Shown here piece after piece: positions 8,976 to 17,877 of a DNA stretch of 64,000 nucleotides (position 1 is the stretch's first letter; every line of letters begins with the position of its first letter). The stretch covers positions 124,001 through 188,000 of the forward strand of contig NZ_JBHRRZ010000001.1 in the NCBI RefSeq assembly GCF_042643265.1, read 5' to 3'. The notes under the pieces are model-generated. The model searched no databases and was not told the origin of the DNA. It saw only the letters and a list, made by a program, of their open reading frames with translations. The stretch is from Virgibacillus_O sediminis. Its GTDB lineage: Bacteria > Bacillota > Bacilli > Bacillales > Amphibacillaceae. A program made the position numbers and the translations under genes.

Positions 8976-9024
8976 AACGGCACCTCAAATTGTTAGACCG
9001 TTCCCGGCAATTTGGGGTGCCGTT
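8976..9024 (-). terminator. Terminator of tetR-like gene
   Basis: A long stem (AACGGCACCTCAAATTG against CAATTTGGGGTGCCGTT, one mismatch) read on the minus strand ends in six T. It lies about 35 bp past the regulator stop and can also help end transcription from the opposite dehydrogenase gene. Confidence 0.85.
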
Positions 9025-9059
9025 CTAGTTCTCCTGTTGAATTTCCAGGTCTTCGATTT

Positions 9060-9659
9060 TTATTGGTTCCCGATATACGTAACCGATTCAATATGTGTGC
9101 GCGACAACTTAATTACCTCTTTAATAAATTCCTCTCTAGGGGCTTTAAAATTGGTATTAATCCAGTTGGTTAAAAGGCTATAAAAGCCATATGCTGTGTA
9201 GCGTGTAAAGTAATCCATATCTACGGGTATATTGTTGATCGTTTTAAATTGAAATCTTTCCTTGTAGATTCTAAAGATTTTCTGCGGAAATTGTATATGT
9301 ATCCCGGGTATGGTGTCTTGATAGTTTATCAACTCGAAAAAGTTACGATTCTGATAGATATAGGTGATAATATCAAAGGACCCAGCATTCAGATTAGCAG
9401 TATTTATATTTTTTTCCGATTGATACGGATTTCCAACAGCTTCCTCTAACCCCTGAAGCTTGGTATGGAGTAAATCCTCAGCTAAATAGAAGATATCATG
9501 GTAATGGATATAGAACGTGCTTCGGTTATATCTGGAATACTGGACAATATCTTTGACTGTAACGGCACTGAAGCCTTTTTCCTTGATCAAGTCAATGAGT
9601 GCGAGCTGAAAATGCTCTTTTGTTCTGTTTTTGCGTGGAGTTGAAAGCTGTTTCTTCAT
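9060..9659 (-). CDS. TetR/AcrR family transcriptional regulator
   Basis: A 199-residue repressor-type protein. The N-terminal TetR helix-turn-helix spans roughly residues 12-55, with KEKGFSAVTVKDIVQYSRYNR and STFYIHYHD, the usual TetR N_STFY_HF signature. The C-terminal ligand domain is not informative. ATG at 9659 has a G-rich SD 8 nt upstream; the longer frame from 9713 has none. It is divergent from an SDR oxidoreductase and the 190-bp spacer contains a 7-bp inverted repeat, so it probably controls that gene and itself. Confidence 0.85.
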   Translation of the reverse strand: MKKQLSTPRKNRTKEHFQLALIDLIKEKGFSAVTVKDIVQYSRYNRSTFYIHYHDIFYLAEDLLHTKLQGLEEAVGNPYQSEKNINTANLNAGSFDIITYIYQNRNFFELINYQDTIPGIHIQFPQKIFRIYKERFQFKTINNIPVDMDYFTRYTAYGFYSLLTNWINTNFKAPREEFIKEVIKLSRTHIESVTYIGNQ

Positions 9660-9764
9660 TAGAATGCCCCCAATATGAATCAATTTGAAGTCGATTGTAT
9701 AGCCCATAGACAAAAAATTAGGATTTGTCTATCTAGTGGACGCTGTAAGAAATATCAATGTTTG

Positions 9765-9786
9765 TATTACCCCCATGTAGGTAATA
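9765..9786. promoter_or_regulatory. Candidate TetR operator, inverted repeat TATTACC/GGTAATA
   Basis: Perfect 7-bp arms separated by 8 bp lie in the spacer between the divergent tetR-like and SDR genes. Arm length and central spacing fit TetR-family dimers. Assignment rests on position only. Confidence 0.5.
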
Positions 9787-9852
9787 ATATAAGAATATAA
9801 GCTTCTTTTAATAAGGTTTAAATTTATATATATTATAACAGGAGGTATCCTA

Positions 9853-10590
9853 ATGGGGAAATTACAGGATAAGGTAGCTGTCATAACAGGTGGAGTATCT
9901 GGTATCGGTGCCGCAACAGCTCGTTTATTTGCAGCTGAAGGGGCAAAGTTAGTATTAGTAGATATGAATGAGGAAAAAGGTGCGGCTTTTGAATCGGAGT
10001 TGAAATCTCAAGGAGCGGAAGCCCTTTTTGTGAAAGCTGATGTAACGAGTGAAGAAGAAGTGAAAAATATCTTTTCTACTACATTATCTACTTTTGACAA
10101 AGTGGATGTTCTATTTAATAACGCTGGAATTGGCGCAGTAAAGCCAACAGAAGAATTAACGTATGCAGAATGGAGAAAAACGGTAGAAGTTGATTTAGAT
10201 GGTGTATTCCTGGTTGCTCAAGCAGCAATCAAAGAATTCTTGAAAACTGGTAGTGGGGTTATCGTTAACACAGCTTCCATGTACGGATGGGTTGGATCAC
10301 CTGGAAGCGCAGCATATAATGCAGCAAAAGCTGGTGTGATCAACTTAACCCGTTCACTTGGCTTAGAGTATGCAGAACGTAATATTCGAGTCAATGCATT
10401 ATGTCCGGGGTTTATTGAAACACCAATATTAGGTGATACAGACAGAGAATTCTTAACGAATGCAACACCAATGAAGCGTTTAGGCAAACCGGAAGAAATG
10501 GCAAAAGCTGTGTTGTTTATGGCTAGTGACGATTCCTCTTTCATGACTGGCAACTCATTAATTGTTGATGGTGGATATACAGCACAGTAA
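9853..10590 (+). CDS. Short-chain dehydrogenase/reductase
   Basis: A 245-residue classical SDR. TGGVSGIG (residues 12-19) binds NAD(P), NNAG is at 89-92, and the catalytic residues are S142, Y155 and K159. D37 after the second beta strand favours NAD(H). The closest feel is FabG/glucose-1-dehydrogenase-like enzymes of unspecified substrate. A strong AGGAGGT SD precedes the ATG. It is divergent from the TetR regulator and followed by a hairpin terminator, so it is monocistronic. Confidence 0.88.
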   Translation: MGKLQDKVAVITGGVSGIGAATARLFAAEGAKLVLVDMNEEKGAAFESELKSQGAEALFVKADVTSEEEVKNIFSTTLSTFDKVDVLFNNAGIGAVKPTEELTYAEWRKTVEVDLDGVFLVAQAAIKEFLKTGSGVIVNTASMYGWVGSPGSAAYNAAKAGVINLTRSLGLEYAERNIRVNALCPGFIETPILGDTDREFLTNATPMKRLGKPEEMAKAVLFMASDDSSFMTGNSLIVDGGYTAQ

Positions 10591-10602
10591 TGGACAGATA
10601 GC

Positions 10603-10643
10603 AAAGAATCCATTTTGAATTACATTCAGGATGGATTCTTTAT
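10603..10643 (+). terminator. Terminator of SDR gene
   Basis: AAAGAATCCAT pairs with ATGGATTCTTT across a 17-nt loop just after the SDR stop, with a short T-containing tail. Confidence 0.75.
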
Positions 10644-10934
10644 TATGTGCAAGAAAGTATTCATTTGTTGCTTGACCAAGCCTTTTATAAGAATAGTCAA
10701 CCCTGTTATTTTGAATTCAGTGTCCAGCCTTTCCGTGAAACATCCATTTTCTGTGTTTGGTGTAGTAGAAGGTAACCCAGCCAGCGGAGCGAAGTGTATT
10801 TCCGGAGCGGTTTATATCCACTAATCAAACTTTCTAGTTAGTTCGGATTAATCATTGTATAAAACACTTTTGTCCCAGCGTCTTTTGGTACTTTTTCATC
10901 ACCATGAGGGCATAAGATTGATCGGCATTTTTGT

Positions 10935-12392
10935 TCAAAGAACTAGTGAAAATAGGCGAGAAACTGCTTCTTTGCACTTGCTCTGGATAGAACGTTTTCT
11001 GTAATCTTCAATAGTCAACTCCGAACTCATTCGGCTATCTTCCAAAAATAATTGATGAAGGCGTTGAGCAACTTTTTTATCGTAAATGATTGCATTCACT
11101 TCAAAATTTAGTTTGAAGCTGCGAATATCAAGATTTGTCGATCCAACTGATGCTACGTCTTGGTCGACCACAATAGTTTTAGAGTGCAAAAATCCCTCCT
11201 CATACAATAATATTTTTGCACCGTGTACTAAAAGCTCGCCTACATATGCCAAAGTAGCCCAATGAACAAGAGGGTTATTACCTTTACTAGGAATTAAAAT
11301 TCGCATGTCGATACCTGCGAGCAGTGAAATTTTGCAAGCATCCATTAAACTCGGATCAGGTATGAAATAAGGTGTTTGTATATAAATACTATGTTTAGCA
11401 GACATGATCAGCTCAATAAACATGTTTTTGATGTGTTCTGTTTCCGAATTAGGTCCACTTGAAATAATCTGCACAGGACTATTTCCTTTGTGTTTCTCCT
11501 TAAGAAAAGAATGCTTTTCGAATTCCGGTTTAGGATGGTTCTGTGCCTTATACCAGTCTAAAATAAAACTCAACTGAATGTGGTTAACTGATTCTCCCTT
11601 AATTTTTAAATGGGTGTCACGCCAGTTTCCAATTTTTTTATCTAGACCTAGATACTCATTGCCTATATTAAATCCACCGATATAGGCAATACCGCCGTCA
11701 ATAATACAAAGCTTCCGGTGATTTCGATTATTTAAATGAAAATTTACCAGCTTTAGAAATGACGGGAAAAATACTGCGACTTCTCCTCCATTAGAGATCA
11801 AATTATCAAAGAAGGAACGAGGTATTCCTCTAGAACCGATTTCATCATAGAGGACCCGCACTTTGACTCCTACCCTTGCTTTTTCAGTAAGCTCGTCTAG
11901 AAGCTTGGCTCCCAAAGAATCGTGTTTTATTATGTAATATTGTATATTAATTTCTGTTCTAGCAGCTCTTATGTCTCTGAATAAAGCGTTAAATTTCTCA
12001 GGTCCATTATTAAAAACAACAACCTCATTGTCGGTTGTAACTAATGCATTCGATGATCTTAGGTTCATCATAATTAATTTTGAGTATTTTTTTAGTGTAA
12101 GGTTTCCAAAATAGTTGTTATGTTTTAGAGCTGTTATTTGTTTATTTACCTTCGATTGAAGAAAATCCCTCCATCGCGTTGATGTGTTATAGAAATTTTT
12201 TTGTTTTAACTGACGGCCGAAAAATAGGTAAATTAAAAAACCGATGATTGGCATAAAGAGTAGAACCAACAACCAAGCCCAAGTTGATCCGATGTCCCTT
12301 TTTTCCTTAAAAATAATAATCAGCGCTGGAAGAATATTGATACTTAAAACTATAAAGGCCACAATAAGTGTGTTTACGTTCACTAAGCTCAT
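10935..12392 (-). CDS. cls: Cardiolipin synthase (phospholipase D family)
   Basis: A 485-residue membrane enzyme condensing two phosphatidylglycerols into cardiolipin and glycerol. Two N-terminal membrane helices (about residues 5-28 and 37-58) precede two PLD HKD motifs: H225-K227-D232 in NHRKLCIIDG and H403-K405-D410 in LHSKTIVVD. Length is typical of bacterial ClsA-type proteins. It lies 57 bp behind a methyltransferase gene on the same strand, which may be co-transcribed. Which B. subtilis paralogue (ClsA, YwiE, YwjE) it corresponds to cannot be settled here. Confidence 0.92.
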   Translation of the reverse strand: MSLVNVNTLIVAFIVLSINILPALIIIFKEKRDIGSTWAWLLVLLFMPIIGFLIYLFFGRQLKQKNFYNTSTRWRDFLQSKVNKQITALKHNNYFGNLTLKKYSKLIMMNLRSSNALVTTDNEVVVFNNGPEKFNALFRDIRAARTEINIQYYIIKHDSLGAKLLDELTEKARVGVKVRVLYDEIGSRGIPRSFFDNLISNGGEVAVFFPSFLKLVNFHLNNRNHRKLCIIDGGIAYIGGFNIGNEYLGLDKKIGNWRDTHLKIKGESVNHIQLSFILDWYKAQNHPKPEFEKHSFLKEKHKGNSPVQIISSGPNSETEHIKNMFIELIMSAKHSIYIQTPYFIPDPSLMDACKISLLAGIDMRILIPSKGNNPLVHWATLAYVGELLVHGAKILLYEEGFLHSKTIVVDQDVASVGSTNLDIRSFKLNFEVNAIIYDKKVAQRLHQLFLEDSRMSSELTIEDYRKRSIQSKCKEAVSRLFSLVL

Positions 12393-12449
12393 TACTACCC
12401 CTCTAACATAGCCTGAATGATGTGTACGTTTAAAAAATGAAAGAACACC

Positions 12450-13025
12450 CTACTTATAAGCAATAAAAAATAACTCATTATACAATAACTTCCCGAACTT
12501 CCGTATTGTTTGGCAATTAAATCCCTCTTCTAAAAATAAATCATGATAGCCTTGTTCATTTTGAATATAAGACCCATTGTCCATTTTTTTCATGTACCAA
12601 TTATTAATTTTCTTTTTTTCAAACAAGCAAGGTTCAAGGACTACTATCATTCCGCCGGGCTTTAATGTATTTTTAAATTGCTTGATATAGCTTTTTATTT
12701 TATCAGAAGGGATATGGTGCAATACTGCAACAATTAAAATGACATCTATCGAATTTTTTCTAACGTTTAATACATCGTTCTGAAATACATCAAAATCATA
12801 ATCCGGATAAAGCTTTTTCGCAAAATTAATTCTTTGCTCAGTTGGATCTACTCCAATGTATTGCCCAGGTTTACAAAGAGTGCAGTTCGCCCCGGTACCG
12901 GCTCCGAAATCAAGTACATTCTTTTCCCTGAGATTAATGTGTTTTTCTATTCTTTTATGTATATAAAATTGTGTAAGCCATTTAGGTCGAATTATTTTAT
13001 GATAGAAAAAAGGTGAGAGTTCCAT
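12450..13025 (-). CDS. Class I SAM-dependent methyltransferase
   Basis: A 191-residue protein with motif I VLDFGAGTG at residues 37-45, the acidic residue of motif II in YIGVDPTE, and the post-motif VLHHIP, which are those of Methyltransf_11/25 small-molecule or lipid methyltransferases. The C terminus ends ELFFIAYK, as in phospholipid and quinone methyltransferases. ATG at 13025 is chosen for the AAAGGAG SD; the longer frame from 13139 lacks one. Its position before cls hints at a membrane-lipid substrate, but this is inference. Confidence 0.8.
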   Translation of the reverse strand: MELSPFFYHKIIRPKWLTQFYIHKRIEKHINLREKNVLDFGAGTGANCTLCKPGQYIGVDPTEQRINFAKKLYPDYDFDVFQNDVLNVRKNSIDVILIVAVLHHIPSDKIKSYIKQFKNTLKPGGMIVVLEPCLFEKKKINNWYMKKMDNGSYIQNEQGYHDLFLEEGFNCQTIRKFGKLLYNELFFIAYK

Positions 13026-13139
13026 ATATAATTCTCCTTTTTCTTGGGATTGGATGGTGAAGAGTAGTGTCAGGCTGCCGGAACATCTTTTTTGCAACAA
13101 TCTTAAGTTAACCAATATCCCTTTAGTGATACCTCCCAT

Positions 13140-13743
13140 TGCTAATTTTGAAATTTCTTAATTTCCAAAGGAGATCTAAAAAGGATAGAGAATTTAATAT
13201 GGAGGCTTTCCTGTTATCAATATGAATAAAGGGAGAGAGGTTAATGGAAGGAGGAGTTGGCACTGATCAAAGCTGTACGGAATTCTTACGTGAGCGAACA
13301 TGGGGATGGATATAAGTGAAGAAGGAAATGGGTGACAGCATTTTTGAGTTGCTTGTATACAACTGATCTATCTGTCTTGACCTGCTGAAAAAGCCCGAGC
13401 ATTTTCTGCTCCGATAGCTGGTTAATACAAAACTCTGGTTTATAAATGTATTATGGGTGGATTTCTCTGAGAGATACTTTCAAGGGCGCGTTTGAAGAAT
13501 AACGGGCAACGAATGAGGAGGTCTGGTTTAATATAGGGATCTCTATAAAGAACAAAATTATGATGTGAGGATTAAAAGAAGGTAAACTCAGCTTGTTCCA
13601 AGTAAGCATACATGGAATCTAAAAGTATCAAGGAATATGTTAGCAATGATTACACTACTTGGATGGAAAAGGGAGGGCCTTTAAAATTATCCCCTGACTA
13701 TTTAGAAGGCCCCTTCTTTTTTATTTTTGTTAATCAGTCACTT
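13140..13743. other. 600-bp gap, probably decayed coding DNA
   Basis: No intact gene. Short plus-strand frames with SD-like sequences (around 13240 and 13500) and a terminator-like hairpin at its right end suggest a former plus-strand gene. A fragment reading NDYTTWMEKGGPLK near 13650 resembles the C terminus of rhodanese-type domains but is too short to call. Confidence 0.4.
13671..13730 (+). terminator. Orphan plus-strand terminator
   Basis: GGGCCTT (13675-13681) pairs with AAGGCCC (13706-13712) and is followed by a long T-rich run on the plus strand. No intact plus-strand gene precedes it, and the T-run is on the wrong side to serve the osmC gene. Confidence 0.6.
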
Positions 13744-14196
13744 CTATTTAACAGGGTTTTCAACAACTACATTTGAGGAGACAAGATGAACTGTATTCGC
13801 AATGGTATCTCCAACTGGACAGTGGCTTTCTAGGTACGCCTTGTACGCTTCAATTCTTTCCTTCGGAGCATTCGTTTCAATATGGAATGTATATCGGATT
13901 TCCTGGAATCCCGATCGCACGTCCGATTTTCCTAAAAATCCATCAGTATCAATATCACCTTCTAATTCCACCCAAAAATTTTCGAGTTCAACGTCGAACT
14001 TTTTGGCATAAGTTTTTGCCACAATGGATTGGCATGCCCCTAAAGCGGAAAGGAGTAGTTCAACTGGGGTCATCCCTTTATCCGTACTGCCCATATTTTC
14101 AGGTTCATCAATGATTACTTTATGTCCTCGCGATTCTGCCTCTACCAAAAGATTTTCCTTTAAAACTGTTTTTGCTTGAACTGTTGTTAAAGCCAT
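13744..14196 (-). CDS. OsmC family protein (peroxidase-like)
   Basis: A 150-residue OsmC/Ohr-superfamily protein. The two conserved cysteines are C55 in ALGAC and C126 in SHCPVGDT, spaced as in thiol peroxidases that reduce organic hydroperoxides. The sequence is closer to the YhfA/OsmC-like branch than to Ohr. AAAGGAGAG precedes the ATG. It appears monocistronic. A near-palindrome GTCGACTAGTAGAC lies about 40 bp upstream and could be an operator. Confidence 0.85.
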   Translation of the reverse strand: MALTTVQAKTVLKENLLVEAESRGHKVIIDEPENMGSTDKGMTPVELLLSALGACQSIVAKTYAKKFDVELENFWVELEGDIDTDGFLGKSDVRSGFQEIRYTFHIETNAPKERIEAYKAYLESHCPVGDTIANTVHLVSSNVVVENPVK

Positions 14197-14688
14197 TTAA
14201 TATCTCTCCTTTTCACTTATAAAATAGGTGTATCTTGTCGACTAGTAGACTTTGGATAAAAGATTATCTGTCCTAATTCTAGTTATCGATTCTAAAACAT
14301 AGTATTTTTATAAGTCTAGTTTTGTTTATATTATCATACAATTTTTGAAAATCAACCACCATCTTCTAGAAAGTTCCTTTAGAGTACATGTCTGTATTCA
14401 TGACAACTTCCTCGCGGGGCATGACAGGCCATTTCGAATACATATGGCCGGGCTGTTGGTTTACTCTGCGGTAACCATATTAGTGAACTATAGAAGGCAT
14501 TGAAACTTGACCTTTGCTGTTGGTGTATAAATAAGGGGGCACCTATAGAACTGAATTGGAAAATAGGTGAATACTGATTGAAGTAGAAAAAAACAACCCC
14601 TAACTTGAATAAGGAATTGTTTTTCTGGTTAGTGCAGGAAATATGATGAAAGTCTGACCCTGAAGACATTAACATTCTATAGTGATTT
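14197..14688. other. 490-bp gap between osmC and met genes
   Basis: It contains the osmC upstream region with the imperfect palindrome GTCGACTAGTAGAC at 14237-14250, and, at its right end, the terminator of the methionine-synthase-like gene. No coding sequence is credible; the open frame at 14379-14714 overlaps the terminator and lacks an SD. Confidence 0.55.
14587..14625 (-). terminator. Terminator of methionine synthase-like gene
   Basis: Read on the minus strand, AACAATTCCTTA pairs with TTAGGGGTTGTT (two G-U pairs, one mismatch) and is followed by seven T. Confidence 0.75.
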
Positions 14689-15792
14689 TTATTCCCAAAT
14701 TTCCTTGGATACATCCACGATAAATTTTAATTTCTCCCATTGTTGTTCTTCGGTTAATTTATTACCGTGATGTGTAGAAGCAAAGCCGCATTGCGGGCTA
14801 ATGCAGAGCTGTTCTAATGGCACATATTGAGACGCTTCCTGAACACGGGATTTAATAGCTTCTTTATCTTCTAATTCACCACTTTTAGAAGTGAACACAC
14901 CCAGTACTACTTGTGGCCCGCCGGTTGGAATATGTTTCAGTGGTTTGAAATCACCGGAACGCTCGTCATCATACTCTAAGAAAAAGCCGTTTACTTTTTC
15001 TTTCGCTAGAAAATTAGGAGCAATTCGGTCGTACGGACCTTCAAAGGCATATGCAGATTGATAGTTACCACGGCAGAGATGAGTAGTAACAACCAGGTCC
15101 TCTGGTTTGCCTTCTAATACGCCATTTGCAACACGTAGTGCGAGATCAATCAGTTCTTCTCTTTCCAAGTCACTTTTTGCAAATGGAAGTTCCGGTGCAC
15201 ATAGTCCTGCAATATACACATCATCCAATTGGATATAACGGCAGCCAGCCTCATAAAATGCTTGTAGGGCATCGCGGTATGCTTGGACAATATCTTTGGC
15301 GAACTCTTCAATGTCTGGATAAATCTCTTCATTCCGGATGCCGGCATTGAAAAATTGATTTGGGCTTGGGATCGTCATTTTTGCAACGGCACGATCCCCG
15401 ACAATTTCTTTAAATTCGATGAAATCTTTTAAGTGTGGATGCTCGGGGTTGAAGGATACCTTGTCAGTGACACGTACGTTATATGCCTCTGTTTCAACTC
15501 CTACGAATTGATATCCTTGTTCTGGTACATATCCTTCCACTCCGTTTAAATGCTCCATGAAATCTGTATGCCAGAATCTGCGGCGGAATTCTCCGTCTGT
15601 TACCGCTTGAAGGCCAACTTCAATCTGTTTGTCCACGATCCGTTTGATTTCTTCCGTTTCTATTGCCCGTAATTCCTCGGCTGTAATATCACCTTTCGTA
15701 AATTTCTCTCTAGCTTCATGAATGGAGGAGGGGCGCAGCAAGCTTCCTACGTGATCTGCCTTAAAAGGGGCTTTAACTATCGTCTTTGTCAT
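14689..15792 (-). CDS. Cobalamin-independent methionine synthase-like protein (YxjG/YxjH family)
   Basis: A 367-residue protein equivalent to the C-terminal catalytic domain of MetE. HVGSLLRP at the N terminus and LDDVYIA mid-protein are family blocks. Zinc/homocysteine ligands are expected in VTTHLCRGN and in LCISPQCGFAS near the C terminus. Such single-domain proteins (YxjG/YxjH of B. subtilis) are annotated as methyltetrahydropteroyltriglutamate-homocysteine methyltransferases, although the true methyl donor is uncertain. B. subtilis yxjG has an S-box riboswitch; here I see none, but a palindrome like a LysR-type MET-box lies about 100 bp upstream. Confidence 0.88.
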   Translation of the reverse strand: MTKTIVKAPFKADHVGSLLRPSSIHEAREKFTKGDITAEELRAIETEEIKRIVDKQIEVGLQAVTDGEFRRRFWHTDFMEHLNGVEGYVPEQGYQFVGVETEAYNVRVTDKVSFNPEHPHLKDFIEFKEIVGDRAVAKMTIPSPNQFFNAGIRNEEIYPDIEEFAKDIVQAYRDALQAFYEAGCRYIQLDDVYIAGLCAPELPFAKSDLEREELIDLALRVANGVLEGKPEDLVVTTHLCRGNYQSAYAFEGPYDRIAPNFLAKEKVNGFFLEYDDERSGDFKPLKHIPTGGPQVVLGVFTSKSGELEDKEAIKSRVQEASQYVPLEQLCISPQCGFASTHHGNKLTEEQQWEKLKFIVDVSKEIWE

Positions 15793-15885
15793 GATATTCC
15801 TTCTTTCTCTTCCTGTTTAATTGATTTAACGATAGTTTAGCATGAAGGACAGGAAGAGGGGTAACTGATAAAATCTATCTCTTGA

Positions 15886-15901
15886 TATAGTTTAAAACTA
15901 T
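15886..15901. promoter_or_regulatory. MET-box-like palindrome
   Basis: TATAGTTTAAAACTAT contains a perfect palindrome ATAGTTT-A-AAACTAT. It resembles the MET-box recalled for streptococcal LysR-type MtaR/MetR regulators (TATAGTTT-S-AAACTATA), differing at the central base and the last base. It lies about 95 bp before the start of the methionine-synthase-like gene, a usual place for LysR activators. Confidence 0.5.
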
Positions 15902-16029
15902 GGCAAGGTTCTCTGAACAAGAATTATATTATGCTCTGTTATGAACTAGGTAGTTTTGGAAAGGAGGTTCAGGTTCTTCCGACTACTAGTATCTGAAGGG
16001 ACAAGCCCCGAACATTACTGTACGGCCGA

Positions 16030-16236
16030 TCACTTCTTATTATTTTCGACTCTTTTCCTTGCCATTTCAAAAACTTCTTCCATAAACGGGTCGCTGCCCT
16101 TAATTTCACTAAGCGTGACATTACCTCTCTTGATTTTACTGCATCTTTCATGAATATCTTTTTGGACAGAGAGAGGGACTAAACTTTCTTTCAACATATT
16201 TTGCAACTCTAGCACTATTTTCAAATCCTCATTCAT
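16030..16236 (-). CDS. Hypothetical 68-residue charged protein
   Basis: A small, strongly charged, probably cytoplasmic protein (MNEDLKIVLELQ... ending MARKRVENNKK), predicted helical, one cysteine, no membrane segment. AAAGG lies about 12 nt before the ATG. Codon usage and the amphipathic pattern look genuine, but I do not recognise a family. It sits alone between the methionine-synthase-like gene and the AEC carrier. Confidence 0.45.
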   Translation of the reverse strand: MNEDLKIVLELQNMLKESLVPLSVQKDIHERCSKIKRGNVTLSEIKGSDPFMEEVFEMARKRVENNKK

Positions 16237-16423
16237 TAATTAACACAACCTTTCCCATTTTGTTTGATGATAAGTGTAGTTAATACAGGTTGGAGTCGGC
16301 CGGAGCAACAAACTCTATAGATAGCAGTCTCCAAAAGTATGTTAAAATTGCTTGGATGTAATCAATTATCCCTTCACGCTTTGGAATAGGAGGGGAATAG
16401 CACATATTGAGGAGAACTATTAT

Positions 16424-17332
16424 ATGAATCAAGAATTTTTATACGTCATTCTCATCATTGCCTTTGGCTATCTACTTAAACGCCTTCATGTCTTAGAGGA
16501 AAAAGATGGGCAAGTTATTGCAAAAATAATTTTTAAAATTACGCTGCCTGCTTTAGTGATCGTTACATTTGATAAGGTTGAGATTGAAACTTCTTTAATG
16601 CTTATACCGTTAATTGTAGTATTATATGGGTTATTTGCCACTTTTATCGGTTTTCTCCTATTTAAAAATGAAGAACGGGAATTGAAAGGATCTTTCCTGA
16701 TGCTTACGTCAGGGTTTAATGTCGGTTTATTTGCGTTTCCTCTCGTATTTGCCCTATGGGGAATGAGTGGGCTGACTTATTTTAGTATGTTTGATGTCGG
16801 AACTTCATTTATTACCTTTGGTGTGGCGTACATTTTAGGAAGTTATTTTTCAGATGAAGGATTAAGCCTGAAGCCAAAAGAAATAATTAAGAAACTGGTC
16901 AGGTCCATTCCATTAATGACTTACTTCATTGCAAGTATTCTGAACTTCAGTGATATTCAACTGCCAGATATAATCATTTCTGTGGCGGGTACCATATCGG
17001 AAGCGAATATCCCTTTGTCCTTGCTTTTACTGGGAATTTATTTAAACTTCAAATGGGAAAAGCAGTTCTTCAAACCAATAGTGAAGTTTCTGATGTTCAA
17101 ATATGGGCTAGGATTGGTTTTTGGAGTAATTATGTTTTTCACCCTTCCATACGATGAGATGTTCCGGTATACGATTCTGATCGGTGTGTTACTTCCGGCT
17201 GCAACATCTGCTATAACGTTCGCCGTTGAATTTAAATACAGTACGGACAGCATTAGGCTTATGGCAAATATAACCAATATTACCATTCTAGTTAGCATTA
17301 TATTTTTATACATATTCGCTAACGTTATTTAG
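16424..17332 (+). CDS. AEC family transporter
   Basis: A 302-residue membrane protein of the auxin efflux carrier family, about ten hydrophobic segments in two repeats. FNVGLFAFPLVFALWG is the conserved first-repeat motif; NIPLSLLLLGIYL opens the second half. Bacterial members export small organic acids such as malate or are uncharacterised. ATG at 16424 is chosen for GAGGAG 10 nt upstream; the longer frame from 16352 has no SD. A terminator follows. Confidence 0.85.
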   Translation: MNQEFLYVILIIAFGYLLKRLHVLEEKDGQVIAKIIFKITLPALVIVTFDKVEIETSLMLIPLIVVLYGLFATFIGFLLFKNEERELKGSFLMLTSGFNVGLFAFPLVFALWGMSGLTYFSMFDVGTSFITFGVAYILGSYFSDEGLSLKPKEIIKKLVRSIPLMTYFIASILNFSDIQLPDIIISVAGTISEANIPLSLLLLGIYLNFKWEKQFFKPIVKFLMFKYGLGLVFGVIMFFTLPYDEMFRYTILIGVLLPAATSAITFAVEFKYSTDSIRLMANITNITILVSIIFLYIFANVI

Positions 17333-17355
17333 TAAATTCTATAAATGCCACATTT

Positions 17356-17383
17356 AAATCCCTCATGCGAGGGATTTTTATTA
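17356..17383 (+). terminator. Terminator of AEC transporter gene
   Basis: AAATCCCTC-ATGC-GAGGGATTT followed by a T-rich tail, 24 bp past the stop. Confidence 0.88.
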
Positions 17384-17877
17384 TCGTTAAGCGAATCGAA
17401 GTATGCAACTTATCTTTACCGCAACTTCACTCAACCACAAAGGTAGAGCCCCTACGATTATTATTATTTATAAGCAGGATAGGGAAGCATATGGGGCAGC
17501 CTCTCCCCCTGAAATAGTTGGACTCAACCGAATAGTTTCTTGAGCAACGAAAACAGGCAATCTTTGACTAAATTGGTCTGAAAGCAGATAATAAGGAATA
17601 GTTATCTCATAACAGCCCTTCTTCAGACGGACTTTAACAAGGCCCCTGAACAGAGCAGACTTACCAGTGTTAGGGAAGGGTTGTCACTAATCGATCGAAC
17701 TGGATATCGGCTATTCCTGTTTACGTCCAGAATTTTTACGCATGAAATAAAAATGTCAAAACGTTTATTGCTTCTTGCCTAACGGGTATACATATATTAC
17801 ATCTAACTACTTTCATCATCACAGCATACGTAATGAATCAACACTACAGTAGAAATATGTTTTAGCGGGGGAGTAAG
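17384..17877. other. 490-bp gap upstream of TPR/dynamin-like gene
   Basis: No credible gene. A minus-strand frame of about 70 codons without a usable start (roughly 17495-17700) may be remains of a coding sequence. The last 60 bp should hold the promoter of the next gene; no element is clear enough to name. Confidence 0.4.

Noticed and set aside
10845..10920. Minus-strand fragment PHGDEKVPKDAGTKVFYTMI before cls end
   Set aside because: Protein-like wording, but only about 30 codons, no start and no family I can name.
13605..13760. Rhodanese-like C-terminal scrap NDYTTWMEKGGPLK
   Set aside because: Too short, no start with an SD, and its frame runs through a terminator; kept only as a hint of decay.
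14379..14714. 111-codon minus-strand frame overlapping the met gene 3' end
   Set aside because: It overlaps both the met gene end and its terminator and has no SD.
15793..15960. S-box (SAM) riboswitch before the YxjG-like gene
   Set aside because: Looked for because B. subtilis yxjG has one; neither the leader length nor any conserved S-box segment or terminator is present.
17495..17700. Minus-strand frame of about 70 codons with TGKSALFRG
   Set aside because: The GKS resembles part of a P-loop, but no start codon with SD exists and the following text fits no ATPase.
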